A stretch of DNA of 64,000 bases. It comes from Oceaniferula flava. Lineage in GTDB: Bacteria; Verrucomicrobiota; Verrucomicrobiia; Verrucomicrobiales; Akkermansiaceae. A program made the position numbers and the translations under genes. The DNA lies in the NCBI RefSeq assembly GCF_016811075.1, contig NZ_JAFBGL010000007.1:62001-126000 (forward strand), written 5' to 3'. Below, piece by piece: positions 18,425-27,372 of this stretch. The notes below the pieces were generated by a model. That model was given only the letters and a program-made list of their open reading frames with translations. It was not told where the DNA came from and did not search any database. Positions within the stretch are counted from its first letter, which is position 1. Every line of letters begins with the position of its first letter.

Positions 18425-18805
18425 ATGAACCCTATTCTAGTAGTCAACGACGACAGCAGTCTCCTCGCCGATATCACCAAAATCCTCAAGGAGGGTGGTT
18501 ATTTCCACATCGCAGCCTCCAGTGGCCAGCAAGCGCTGACGATGGCATCCGGTTACGATTTCCCCCTCGCCATCCTCGACCTGAAACTGGCTGATATGGA
18601 TGGTGACGAGCTCTATCAGAAACTGCTGAAATCCGAATCGCATTACACCCTGCCCGTGGTCGCCCTCGTCGACTCACTCGATGCCGAGGAAGTCGCCGTG
18701 GTGAATCGATTACTCCCTCAAGGCCAGGTGACCCTACTTTCCAAGCCACTGAAAAGGGAATGGTTAGAAGACCTGTTCGAACGCTACGGCGAGAAGAAGA
18801 GCTAA
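18425..18805 (+). CDS. Stand-alone response-regulator receiver domain
   Basis: The protein has 126 residues, one receiver domain with no output domain. The phospho-acceptor aspartate lies in LAILDLKLADMDGDEL and the conserved lysine in TLLSKPL. The usual acidic pair after beta-1 reads VVNDDS, so the first aspartate is replaced by asparagine, which may alter Mg2+ binding. No histidine kinase is nearby; the partner is unknown. A bidirectional terminator follows. Confidence 0.85.
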   Translation: MNPILVVNDDSSLLADITKILKEGGYFHIAASSGQQALTMASGYDFPLAILDLKLADMDGDELYQKLLKSESHYTLPVVALVDSLDAEEVAVVNRLLPQGQVTLLSKPLKREWLEDLFERYGEKKS

Positions 18806-18913
18806 GGTGACAGCCGTCTCTGCCAATCTGCGGAGGGAACATCGTGAGCGTTCGCTATCGAACATCACGCCATATGCGGATCGCCTCCTCACGAAACCAC
18901 CGACCTCAACAAA

Positions 18914-18944
18914 AAAGCCCCCAGGTGCATCACCTGGGGGCTTT
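18914..18944. terminator. Bidirectional terminator between the receiver gene and bamA
   Basis: AAAGCCCCCAGGTG, loop CAT, CACCTGGGGGCTTT: a perfect 14-base arm flanked by A and T runs, between convergent genes. Confidence 0.93.
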
Positions 18945-18968
18945 GAAATTGGATAGGATCGTTAGACC

Positions 18969-21287
18969 TTAGAATTTGTAGTCCAGGTAGAACTGGAACT
19001 GGCCACCTTTGTCAGCCTCTTCGTCAGGTGACTGAAGTGGGATGGCGTAATCGATGGCGAGCGGGCCGAAAGGAAGGTTCAGGCGGAGGCCCACACCCGC
19101 ATCGTGGTAGAGATCGCTGCCGAAGTCCCAGGACTTGGCGTTGACCAGACCGATGTCGTAGAACACCGCACCACGGACACGCTCGATGAGCGGGAAGGTG
19201 TATTCCACAGTGGCGTAGGCCGAGGTGTTACCACCGAAGACTTCCTCCGTTGTGGCGTCACGGGGACCCACGTCACGGTTGTCAAAACCACGCAGGTTGT
19301 GAGGTCCGCCGAGGAATTCACGATCGAAGATTGGCACCATGTTGCTGTCGCCGTGGGTATCAGCCACGCTGAAAGCACCGCGAAGGTTCAGGATGCTGTC
19401 GCCCCAGAGGTTCCAGTGTTTGGCGCCGGAACCTTGAACGATGAAGACATCCACATCACCACCGATAAATCCACCGGCGTAGGTGACACCGAGGTCGATC
19501 TTGTGACCCTTACGTGGCAGCTGGTTGCTGTCGCGGCTATCGTAAACGTAGTTGAAGCTCAGAGCACTGCGGATAAAGTCACCGTCTTCGGCCATGAATA
19601 CGGCGGAAGTATCGCTTTCGGCATCAATGGTGATTTTCTCCAGGCGATATTCACCTTTGATGTAGGCGCGTTTGCTGACCGGCTTCCTGAGGGAAACGGC
19701 AGCACCGTATTGGCTCTGCTCATATTCGGAGCTGTAGTAGAGCGCATCGCGGTAGAAGAACTCAGTGCCGAGCGCAAGACGCTGGCCGAGGAACCATGGT
19801 TCCACCCATGACAGGCGGAAATCGGTGCGCTCGCTACCGAGCTGCAGTTTGGCACCGAAACGCTGACCGGCACCGGTGAAGCTTGGCCAGTTTCCAATGT
19901 CGAAGTTGGTTTGCTCCAAGTTAACGTAACCGACGATGCTATCGACGGAGCTGAATCCGAGACCGAAGCTGATCGAACCAGTCTTCTTCTCGTTCACCTG
20001 AATGCTGACGTCGCGGTAGCCAGCTTGATTGCTTGGGGAGGCACCCACTTGCACATCGTTGAAGTAGTTCATGTTCTTCAGACGGCGGCGGGTGGTATCG
20101 AGCTCAACGGAGTTATAATACTCGCCGGGCTTCAGAGGAACTTCGCGGCGGATGACGCGGTCCTGAGTCTTGTCATTACCTTCGATGGTGATGCGGCCAA
20201 CACGGTAGCGACGACCCTCAGTAATGCGGTAAGTGATGCTAACGCTGGTAGCAGTGACGTTGCGGATGTCAGGGCTGACAGCGGCATCGGCATAACCACG
20301 GGAGCCGTAGTAGCTACGGATGCTGGTGATATCTGCGCGCATCTTGCTCAGTGAGTAGCCGTCACCGGCATTCAGGGTGAGTGCGGGTGCCAGATCGGCA
20401 GGTTTGAAAACGGTCATTTTTCCGAAGCCGACATTGGCCACGGTGTATTTGGCACCTTCGTTGATGCTGATGACGAGATCCACACGCTCATCGGCAGCTG
20501 GCTCACGACGCACATCGGCCGTGGCGCGGAGGTAGCCGCGGTTGCGATAGTAGTCGAGCACACGGTCGACATCTTCTTCGAGCTTCACTACATCGATGCG
20601 GCCTGATTTAGTGAAGAAGGAGAACCAACCTTTCTGCTTGGTTTTCATCTCGTTGCGCAGAACGTGAGAGGCAACCGAGTTATTTCCTTCGAAACGAATC
20701 TCATCAACTTCGGCACGAGCACCCTCGTTGACAATGAAGACCAACTCAGCTGTGCCAGCGGCAGCCGCTGGCTGAATGCGGTGGGAGACACTGACATCGG
20801 CGTAACCAAATCCACGGTAGTGCTCCTGAATGTTGCGGCGAGCAGTCAGGATCGCTTCATCGCTCATCACACCACCAGCTTTCAGCTTGGTGACGTTGGC
20901 GAGTTTACGCTCACTGAAGCGTGTGTTGCCAAGAAAACCAACAGCCACAATTTTTCCACGTGTTTTAACTTCGGCGATCACCTTGACTCCGGAGCCGACA
21001 GCTTCAGCGAAGAAACGGACATCGTCTACCAGACCACTGGCGTAAAGGCTGCGAACATCGTCATCGAGACGAGCTGCGCTGTAATTCTGACCGGCGCGGA
21101 CTGCCATGTTGCCGCGGATCCGGGCTTCATCCACAGTGCGTGGGCCGACGTAGCGGACGGCCACAGACGTGATCTTTTTGCCTTCAAAATTTTGCGCATT
21201 TGCGGTGGTGGCGCTGGCCACTAACATCATGAGCCCCGTCAGCACCAGGAGTGACTGAGAGACGCGTTGGGTGATACCTTTAAACAT
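18969..21287 (-). CDS. bamA: Outer membrane protein assembly factor BamA
   Basis: The protein has 772 residues from the start at 21287 (a longer frame to 21335 is unsupported). A signal peptide ends at about ANA. Five POTRA domains span roughly residues 35-420, for example ITSVAVRYVGPRTVDEARIRGNM and RVGRITIEGNDKTQDRVIRREV. A 16-strand beta-barrel ends in FYLDYKF with the C-terminal phenylalanine of outer-membrane proteins. The barrel-lid motif is LRGF (GGPHNLRGFDNRDVGP). It is the core of the machine that inserts outer-membrane beta-barrels and proves a diderm envelope. No skp/ompH or lpx gene adjoins. Confidence 0.95.
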   Translation of the reverse strand: MFKGITQRVSQSLLVLTGLMMLVASATTANAQNFEGKKITSVAVRYVGPRTVDEARIRGNMAVRAGQNYSAARLDDDVRSLYASGLVDDVRFFAEAVGSGVKVIAEVKTRGKIVAVGFLGNTRFSERKLANVTKLKAGGVMSDEAILTARRNIQEHYRGFGYADVSVSHRIQPAAAAGTAELVFIVNEGARAEVDEIRFEGNNSVASHVLRNEMKTKQKGWFSFFTKSGRIDVVKLEEDVDRVLDYYRNRGYLRATADVRREPAADERVDLVISINEGAKYTVANVGFGKMTVFKPADLAPALTLNAGDGYSLSKMRADITSIRSYYGSRGYADAAVSPDIRNVTATSVSITYRITEGRRYRVGRITIEGNDKTQDRVIRREVPLKPGEYYNSVELDTTRRRLKNMNYFNDVQVGASPSNQAGYRDVSIQVNEKKTGSISFGLGFSSVDSIVGYVNLEQTNFDIGNWPSFTGAGQRFGAKLQLGSERTDFRLSWVEPWFLGQRLALGTEFFYRDALYYSSEYEQSQYGAAVSLRKPVSKRAYIKGEYRLEKITIDAESDTSAVFMAEDGDFIRSALSFNYVYDSRDSNQLPRKGHKIDLGVTYAGGFIGGDVDVFIVQGSGAKHWNLWGDSILNLRGAFSVADTHGDSNMVPIFDREFLGGPHNLRGFDNRDVGPRDATTEEVFGGNTSAYATVEYTFPLIERVRGAVFYDIGLVNAKSWDFGSDLYHDAGVGLRLNLPFGPLAIDYAIPLQSPDEEADKGGQFQFYLDYKF

Positions 21288-21467
21288 TCTTCGTGTGGAT
21301 ATGGGTTGGTTGGCCGCCAGTAGGCCACCTAACAACTATCCAGTCAAGGTCAATCAGCAGGGAATCGATTGCGCCCAAGCTAAGATTCCATGCGGCTTGG
21401 CGGCGATTTTCAAGTCGCCTGTAAATGACCATGACACAATCACAGCGATTCGCCGAGCCGACCCACG

Positions 21468-22190
21468 TTAGGGCGTCCGCAGCAAGGGGTGACCCGGCTT
21501 AGCCTTCGAGGTAAAGGGGGGTCTAAGATAACAAGGCGCCAAGGGAAGGCGAACCATCTCCGCGCGACGTGTCTCGGACAAACCTAACCAAACCCCGATC
21601 AGCCCTTGAGCCTGCGGGCGCGTGCGAGTGACTTGCCCAGGAAGCGACATGCCATCCAACCATGGTGCGGCAGGATCGTCCAAGGTGAAGAGATTGAGAG
21701 GGTTTGCCTCGGCACTCTGCTGCAAGCGCTGCTGGAATTCGGCAACATCCATCAGCTCCGGTTCGGCGGCTTCACCACCGGGGTCAATTTCAGCCAGGAA
21801 ATATAGTCCACGGCGCGCATCGCCGATGGCCAGACTGACGGTCTCCGCATCGGCAGCGCGGGAACAAGGAGTCGCCGCCAGCGATCCCAAACCGACCGCC
21901 GGACAGCCATGGGTGAGGGCCACTCCCTGGCCTGCGGCAATGCCCGTGCGCACTCCACTGTAGCTCCCCGGACCGGTGCCCACGAGAACCGCATCGAGTG
22001 TCCGTTCGCCAAGTAAATCCAGCGCTTCCGCCAAGGGCTCGAACACCATCGAGTTGTGATTGCGATCGCTGGTGAAATCCTTCTGATAGATCACCTCACC
22101 ATCACACCAGAGCGCAATACTGGCATCCGGCACACTGGTCTCAATGGCTAGAAATGCGCCGGTTTCAGCTCGATGATTTGCAGTCTCCAC
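21468..22190 (-). CDS. tsaB: tRNA threonylcarbamoyladenosine biosynthesis protein TsaB
   Basis: The protein has 240 residues of the ASKHA fold. AIETSVPDASIALW is the phosphate-1-like loop and LVGTGPGSYSGVRTGIAAGQGVA is diagnostic of TsaB. It is the scaffold partner of TsaD in making t6A37 on ANN-decoding tRNAs. No tsaD or tsaE is adjacent. The gene stands alone between bamA and gltA. Confidence 0.93.
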   Translation of the reverse strand: METANHRAETGAFLAIETSVPDASIALWCDGEVIYQKDFTSDRNHNSMVFEPLAEALDLLGERTLDAVLVGTGPGSYSGVRTGIAAGQGVALTHGCPAVGLGSLAATPCSRAADAETVSLAIGDARRGLYFLAEIDPGGEAAEPELMDVAEFQQRLQQSAEANPLNLFTLDDPAAPWLDGMSLPGQVTRTRPQAQGLIGVWLGLSETRRAEMVRLPLAPCYLRPPFTSKAKPGHPLLRTP

Positions 22191-22422
22191 ACGAGCGGTT
22201 TAATGCCAATCGATGAAAATACCAATTCTGAAATCCTGAAATAGGCAGCCTGAACATTTTGCCTCAAGAGCTTCTGGCCGACCGCATTTTTCAGCGTCAC
22301 AAAAGATCGCCGATTCATTCTTGCAATGAGTTTCGCTACGCGCTTAGGTCTTCGCGCTGACAATTTTTGGAAAATCCAAGATTCAGTTCACAATTTCTAA
22401 CTTCAAACCCGTTTATTATCAT

Positions 22423-23553
22423 ATGAGTGACTACGCCAAAGGACTCGAAGGAGTCATCGCCAATGAATCAGCCCTCAGCCGTGTTGAGGGTCTGGAGGGA
22501 AAGCTTTCCTACCTTGGATACGACATCGATGATCTAGTAAACGGATGCACATTCGAGGAAGTCACCTACCTGCTGCAGAACGGCCAACTGCCAAACCAAT
22601 CCGAGCTCGACGCCTTTTGCGAGAGCCTTAGAGGTCGCCGGGAGCTCCCTCAAGGTGTGGTCGATTTCCTGAAGTCAGCCCCCAAGGACGCTCTGCCGAT
22701 GGATATCATCCGCACCGGCGTTTCCATGCTCGGCCTGACCGACAAGCGCGCCAAGATTGGTGAGCCGGATCACGAGGCCAACCGCGAAGTCGCCCTGTCC
22801 ATCGTCGCTCAGATCCCCGTGATCGTCGCTTACTACCACCGTGCACGCCAGGGAATGGATCTCCCACCTGTCCGCACCGATCTCGGTGAGGCCGCTCATT
22901 TCCTCTACCTGATCAATGGCGAGGAGCCCAGCGAAGCCATGGCTCGCACGCTCGACATCGCCTACATCATCCATGCGGATCACGGCATGAATGCCTCCAC
23001 CTTCTCCGCACGGGTCACCGTCGCCACACTCAGCGACATGTATTCCGCCGTCACTTCGGCCATCGGCACCCTCAAGGGACCACTGCACGGCGGCGCTAAC
23101 GAAGGTGTGATCCAGATGCTCGAGGAAATCGGTGAGGAAGACAAGGTGGACGCCTACGTGGAAGACTGCCTGACCAACAAGAAGAAGATCATGGGCATCG
23201 GCCACCGCGTTTACAAAGTGCTCGACCCTCGCGCACCACACTTGCAGAAAATGGCGATCAAGCTCACCGAAGAGCTCGGCGAGCCCAAGTGGATCAACAT
23301 GTCCAACCGCATTGCGGAAATCATGCGCGAGCGCAAGGGCCTGAATGCCAACGTCGATTTCTACTCCGCCACCGTGTATTACTCCATGGGCATCCCCACC
23401 GACCTGTTCACCCCGATCTTCGCGATCGCCCGCGCAGCCGGCTGGACCGCCCAGGTGCTGGAGCAGCTGCAGGACAACCGCCTGTATCGCCCTCTGACCA
23501 AATATGTCGGACCTCAGGAAACCATGCCCGTTCCGCCGATTAGCGAGCGATAG
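22423..23553 (+). CDS. gltA: Citrate synthase
   Basis: The protein has 376 residues, similar in length to short type-I citrate synthases. It condenses acetyl-CoA and oxaloacetate. Active-site segments are present: HADHGMNASTF (catalytic His), GPLHGGANEGVI, GIGHRVYKVLDPRA and the aspartate in VDFYSATVYYSMGIP. It is monocistronic, with a terminator. A 2-methylcitrate synthase is the main alternative, but no prp genes are near. Confidence 0.92.
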   Translation: MSDYAKGLEGVIANESALSRVEGLEGKLSYLGYDIDDLVNGCTFEEVTYLLQNGQLPNQSELDAFCESLRGRRELPQGVVDFLKSAPKDALPMDIIRTGVSMLGLTDKRAKIGEPDHEANREVALSIVAQIPVIVAYYHRARQGMDLPPVRTDLGEAAHFLYLINGEEPSEAMARTLDIAYIIHADHGMNASTFSARVTVATLSDMYSAVTSAIGTLKGPLHGGANEGVIQMLEEIGEEDKVDAYVEDCLTNKKKIMGIGHRVYKVLDPRAPHLQKMAIKLTEELGEPKWINMSNRIAEIMRERKGLNANVDFYSATVYYSMGIPTDLFTPIFAIARAAGWTAQVLEQLQDNRLYRPLTKYVGPQETMPVPPISER

Positions 23554-23581
23554 GCATACAATCCGTATATCTCATTCAAAA

Positions 23582-23614
23582 AACCCGACCAGCCAAGGGC
23601 TCGTCGGGTTTTTT
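23582..23614 (+). terminator. Rho-independent terminator after gltA
   Basis: AACCCGAC and GTCGGGTT pair around a 13-base loop, preceded by A and followed by T4. Confidence 0.88.
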
Positions 23615-23692
23615 ATTGGAAGTTGGTACTATATTCGCAAGAGTTGTCGGCAAGCAAACGTTATAAGCTCAACCAAAACGTATAAAAAAATC

Positions 23693-24994
23693 ATGAACCA
23701 CGACTCAGAAAACAACACCCGCCGCAGCTTTCTTAAGAAAGCCAGCGCCGCGGCCGCAGTCACCCCCATTCTCGGCGTTCCAGCCATCGTTAACGCTCAG
23801 AACATGGGCAGCAAGACCCTCAAAGTCGGCCTGATCGGCTGTGGTGGTCGTGGCACCGGCGCCGCCGTTCAGGCGCTGTCCGCCGACGAGAACATCCAGC
23901 TTTGGGCGATGGGCGATGCCTTCTCCAAGCAGATCGAAAGCTCACTGAAGCAGCTGAAAAAATTCGGCAAGCGCAGTGAAGTGGCCGCCGAGCGTCAGTT
24001 CAGTGGCCTGAATGCCTTCCAGCAGGTCATCGACTCCGGTGTCGACGTCGTCCTGCTCGCAGCGCCTCCCGGCTTCCGTCCCCAGCACCTGCGTGCTGCC
24101 GTGGAAGCGAAAAAGCACACCTTCGCTGAAAAACCCATGGCCGTGGATATGGCCGGGGTGAAATCCGTGCTCGAGTCCACTGCGCTCGCCAAGAAAAACA
24201 ACGTCGCCATCCAACACGGCTTCTGCTGGCGCTACGCTCCCAGCACCCGCGCCGCCTACGGCAAGATCCTCAACGGCGACTTCGGCCGCGTGACTTCCAT
24301 CTACGGAACTTACATGAGCAGCGTTTACAAACCGATCCCCAAAGACGCGGTCAAGCCCAAGGGCATGGGCGATGTCGAGTGGCAGGTCAGCTGGTGGACC
24401 AACTACGAGTGGCTCTCCGGCGCTCCTATCCTTGAGCAATCCATCCACACTGTGGATAAAATCGCCTGGGGCATGGGCGATGTGGCACCCATAGCCGCTG
24501 TCGGCACCGGTGGCCGCATCCAGCGTGACGACCCAAGTAACGTCTACGATCACTACAACGTCTCCTTCGAATACCCGAATGGCGTGTTCTGCCAGCTCGG
24601 CGCCCGTCAGTTCAGCCGAAGCCACACCGAAGTCATCGACCGCATTTTCTGCGAAGATGGCAGCGTCGTTGGACCAGGCCAGCCGCGTGCCATCGATGGC
24701 AACGGCAAGACCACATGGCGCTACCGCCCCGAAGCCGGAGCCGAGCAGAACATGTATCAAGTTTGCCACAACGAGTTCTTCGCCGACCTTCGTGCCGGCA
24801 AGATCAACAACTCCGGCGAATACATGGCGAACTCCACCGCCCTCGCCATCCTCGGTCGCGAAGCCGCTCACACCGGCAAGCGCATCACTTGGGACAAGCT
24901 GTTCAAATCCGACGAAGACATGGCTCCTGACAGCCTGAAGTTCGAGGACAGCTTCGCGATTGCCCCGGTCCCTGTGCCCGGCAAAAAATCCTAA
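23693..24994 (+). CDS. Tat-exported Gfo/Idh/MocA-family oxidoreductase
   Basis: The protein has 433 residues. A twin-arginine signal (NTRRSFLKKASAAAAVTPIL) indicates folded export. The Rossmann motif VGLIGCGGRGTGA lies near residue 45 and the family lysine in FAEKPMAVD; DPSNVYDHYNVSFEYPNG belongs to the C-terminal substrate domain. These enzymes oxidise sugars or polyols with tightly bound NAD(P). It opens a region with two more such proteins and two DUF1080 proteins, fitting keto-sugar chemistry. The ATG at 23693 is preferred since it starts the Tat signal. Confidence 0.9.
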   Translation: MNHDSENNTRRSFLKKASAAAAVTPILGVPAIVNAQNMGSKTLKVGLIGCGGRGTGAAVQALSADENIQLWAMGDAFSKQIESSLKQLKKFGKRSEVAAERQFSGLNAFQQVIDSGVDVVLLAAPPGFRPQHLRAAVEAKKHTFAEKPMAVDMAGVKSVLESTALAKKNNVAIQHGFCWRYAPSTRAAYGKILNGDFGRVTSIYGTYMSSVYKPIPKDAVKPKGMGDVEWQVSWWTNYEWLSGAPILEQSIHTVDKIAWGMGDVAPIAAVGTGGRIQRDDPSNVYDHYNVSFEYPNGVFCQLGARQFSRSHTEVIDRIFCEDGSVVGPGQPRAIDGNGKTTWRYRPEAGAEQNMYQVCHNEFFADLRAGKINNSGEYMANSTALAILGREAAHTGKRITWDKLFKSDEDMAPDSLKFEDSFAIAPVPVPGKKS

Positions 24995-25023
24995 CTGAAC
25001 CGACCACACCCCTCACTCAAAAC

Positions 25024-25053
25024 GCCGACCGCAGCAGTGCGGTCGGCTGTTTT
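25024..25053 (+). terminator. Terminator-like hairpin after the first oxidoreductase
   Basis: GCCGACCGC, loop AGCAGT, GCGGTCGGC, then TGTTTTG. The T-run is short. It lies just before the ATG at 25070. Confidence 0.7.
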
Positions 25054-25069
25054 GCACCAAGCCATCACC

Positions 25070-26263
25070 ATGAACGTATCATCCAGAATCGCTCTCATCC
25101 TACCGCTCGTCAGCCTCATCAGCCTGAATTGCCACGCCGATGAGAAAGCCGTCAGTATTACTCCCGTCGGCAGCGTTGGCGACCAGCCTGCGCCCGAATT
25201 CCTCGATCTCACCAAGACCATTCACGCCGCCATCGTCAAGAAAGCCGCTGAACAGGAAGCCGGGGAAATGAAGGCCTACACCGAGACCGCCCCGGAAGCC
25301 GAGGATGCTGAGTTTGAAATGCTGCCGATTCCCGGCGGCACCTTCACCATGGGATCACCCGAAGGTGAGGAGGGACGCAAGGCCGACGAAGGCCCGCAGC
25401 GTGAAATCAAGATCGAGCCCTTCTGGATGGGCAAGGTGGAAGTCACTTGGGACCTCTACCGCCAGTTCATGGACAACGAGAACCTGAACTATGTCACACG
25501 GAATAAAAACGGCAGTCTGAACCGCGACAACGATCGCCAGACACCCGAGCCGAACAAGGCCGAAGGCGACGAAACCCTGGTAGACATCCTCTCCCAGCCC
25601 ACCGCCCCCTTCCACGTGATGCACTTCAACATGGGCAACGGCGCCGGCTACTCCGAAGATTACCCCGCCTGCTCAATGACCCAACACGCCGCCAGCAAGT
25701 TCTGCGAATGGCTGAGCGCCCAGACAGGTCACTACTACCGCCTGCCCACCGAAGCCGAGTGGGAATACGCCTGCCGCGCCGGCAGCAAAACCGCCTACTC
25801 CTTCGGTGACGACGCCTCGAAGCTGGAGGAATACGCCTGGTTCCGCAAAAATGCCCGCATCGATGCGGTTTACGAATACGAATACCAACCGGTGGGTGAG
25901 AAAAAACCCAACGCCTGGGGCCTGCACGACATGCACGGCAACGTCGCCGAGTGGGTGATCGACAGCTACCAGACAAGCTACGCCAAAGTTCCCAACGGCA
26001 CCCTCAATCCCGTGCAGCTGAGCAAAGATCGCTACCCTCGCGTGGTGCGTGGCGGCCACTTTGAGATGGACGCTGACGGCCTGCGCTCCGCCGCCCGCCA
26101 CCCGTCGCACCCCAGCTGGAAGGAAAACGATCCACAAGCACCGCGGTCGATCTGGTATCATACCAAGGCCCGATGGCTCGGTTTCCGCATCGTGCGCCCG
26201 GCCAAGATCCCACCCGTCGAGGAAATGCACCTGCTCTGGAACACCGGCCCTGGCGAGCTCTAA
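25070..26263 (+). CDS. Secreted FGE/SUMF1-fold protein lacking the catalytic cysteines
   Basis: The protein has 397 residues with a signal peptide ending about NCHA. The formylglycine-generating-enzyme fold starts near residue 92 (FEMLPIPGGTFTMGSPEGEEGR), with RLPTEAEWEYACRAG and LHDMHGNVAEWV following. The C-terminal segment RVVRGGHFEMDADGLRSAARHP carries no cysteine where copper-dependent FGE has its active-site pair. It is thus probably not a sulfatase activator; other SUMF1-fold roles are possible. The start at 25070 follows the hairpin; an earlier in-frame start at 25037 would lie inside it. Confidence 0.85.
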   Translation: MNVSSRIALILPLVSLISLNCHADEKAVSITPVGSVGDQPAPEFLDLTKTIHAAIVKKAAEQEAGEMKAYTETAPEAEDAEFEMLPIPGGTFTMGSPEGEEGRKADEGPQREIKIEPFWMGKVEVTWDLYRQFMDNENLNYVTRNKNGSLNRDNDRQTPEPNKAEGDETLVDILSQPTAPFHVMHFNMGNGAGYSEDYPACSMTQHAASKFCEWLSAQTGHYYRLPTEAEWEYACRAGSKTAYSFGDDASKLEEYAWFRKNARIDAVYEYEYQPVGEKKPNAWGLHDMHGNVAEWVIDSYQTSYAKVPNGTLNPVQLSKDRYPRVVRGGHFEMDADGLRSAARHPSHPSWKENDPQAPRSIWYHTKARWLGFRIVRPAKIPPVEEMHLLWNTGPGEL

Positions 26264-26281
26264 GCCCACCCATGCGCTGTC

Positions 26282-27298
26282 ATGACAGCCCGCTCCATCA
26301 TCGCCTGCCTGCTGTCATTGAGCCCGATAACCTCGGTATCACTGGCGGCTGAGCCGGTAGCTCTGGAGCGCTACCATTTTCAAAGCGCCCTGATGGGCAC
26401 CAAGTTCCAGATCGTCCTCTACAGCGACGATGCTGGCAGCGCCAAAAAAGCAGCCGATGCCGCCTTTGAGCTCGGCCAAAAGGTGGAGGACGCTTGCTCG
26501 GATTACGATCCCCGGAGCGAGCTGATGGCCCTGATGAAGCCACCCGCCACCCAGCAGGTCAGCCCTCTGCTGGCGGATGTTTTATCCAAATCACTCGCCA
26601 TCGCCCAAGAGACCGATGGCGGGTTCGACCCCACACTAGGCGGCCACAGCTGGAACTGGCGCCGGGCCCGCACACGCGGTAAACTCCCCACCGCCCAAGC
26701 CATCGCCGCCGCCCAAGCGATCTCCGGCTGGCGCAACTTGACGATCGACGCCCAAGGTCGGGTGACCAAGGGACTGCCGGGCATGAAACTCGACCTCGGA
26801 GGCATCGCCAAAGGCTACGCCGCCGACCTGATGCTCGAAGAGCTCAAACGCCGCGGCATCCGCATCGCGACCGTGGCCGCCGGTGGCGACGTCCGCCTCG
26901 GCGACCCACCACCGGGTCAACAAGGCTGGCGTGTAGGACTGAAAACGCTCGGCAGCGAGCCGGCCAAAGCCCGAGCATTCATCATCGTTTCCAACTGCGC
27001 CGTCTCCACCTCCGGGGATTTGCATCAGTTCTCGGTGATCGACGGCAAGCGCTACTCCCACATTGTCGACCCCGCCACCGGCCTGGGACTCACGCAGCGG
27101 ATCTCCGCCACCGTGGTCGCCCCCACAGCCACCCGATCCGACGCCTTGGCCACCGCCAGCTGCGTCAGCGACAGATTCCGAGCCCTCCTACTGGCCAACA
27201 AGCGGGCGGAGAAAGCCCTCATCATCACCCTCGATAAAGCGGGGCGGCCGCAGCAACGAAGGTCGGCCGATTTCCCAAACATCCACACCGCCCCGTGA
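26282..27298 (+). CDS. apbE: FAD:protein FMN transferase (ApbE)
   Basis: The protein has 338 residues with an N-terminal signal peptide (ends SLAA). ApbE motifs are ALMGTKFQIVLY, KLDLGGIAKGYAADLMLEEL, VAAGGDVRLG and YSHIVDPATG. It uses FAD and Mg2+ to attach FMN to Ser/Thr of proteins such as NqrB/C or RnfG outside the cytoplasm. No Nqr or Rnf gene lies in this window, so the acceptor is unknown. It follows the FGE-fold gene by 18 bp, likely one transcript. Confidence 0.92.
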   Translation: MTARSIIACLLSLSPITSVSLAAEPVALERYHFQSALMGTKFQIVLYSDDAGSAKKAADAAFELGQKVEDACSDYDPRSELMALMKPPATQQVSPLLADVLSKSLAIAQETDGGFDPTLGGHSWNWRRARTRGKLPTAQAIAAAQAISGWRNLTIDAQGRVTKGLPGMKLDLGGIAKGYAADLMLEELKRRGIRIATVAAGGDVRLGDPPPGQQGWRVGLKTLGSEPAKARAFIIVSNCAVSTSGDLHQFSVIDGKRYSHIVDPATGLGLTQRISATVVAPTATRSDALATASCVSDRFRALLLANKRAEKALIITLDKAGRPQQRRSADFPNIHTAP

Positions 27299-27372
27299 CC
27301 CATTCTTCGGCAATAGACAGATTGCCAAATTTTTGATTCCTGATTCAATCCACCCACTCACATCCACCATCC

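Noticed and set aside
22148-22363. A 71-codon minus-strand frame upstream of tsaB.
   Set aside because: It overlaps the tsaB start in another frame, has no ribosome site and shows no family features.
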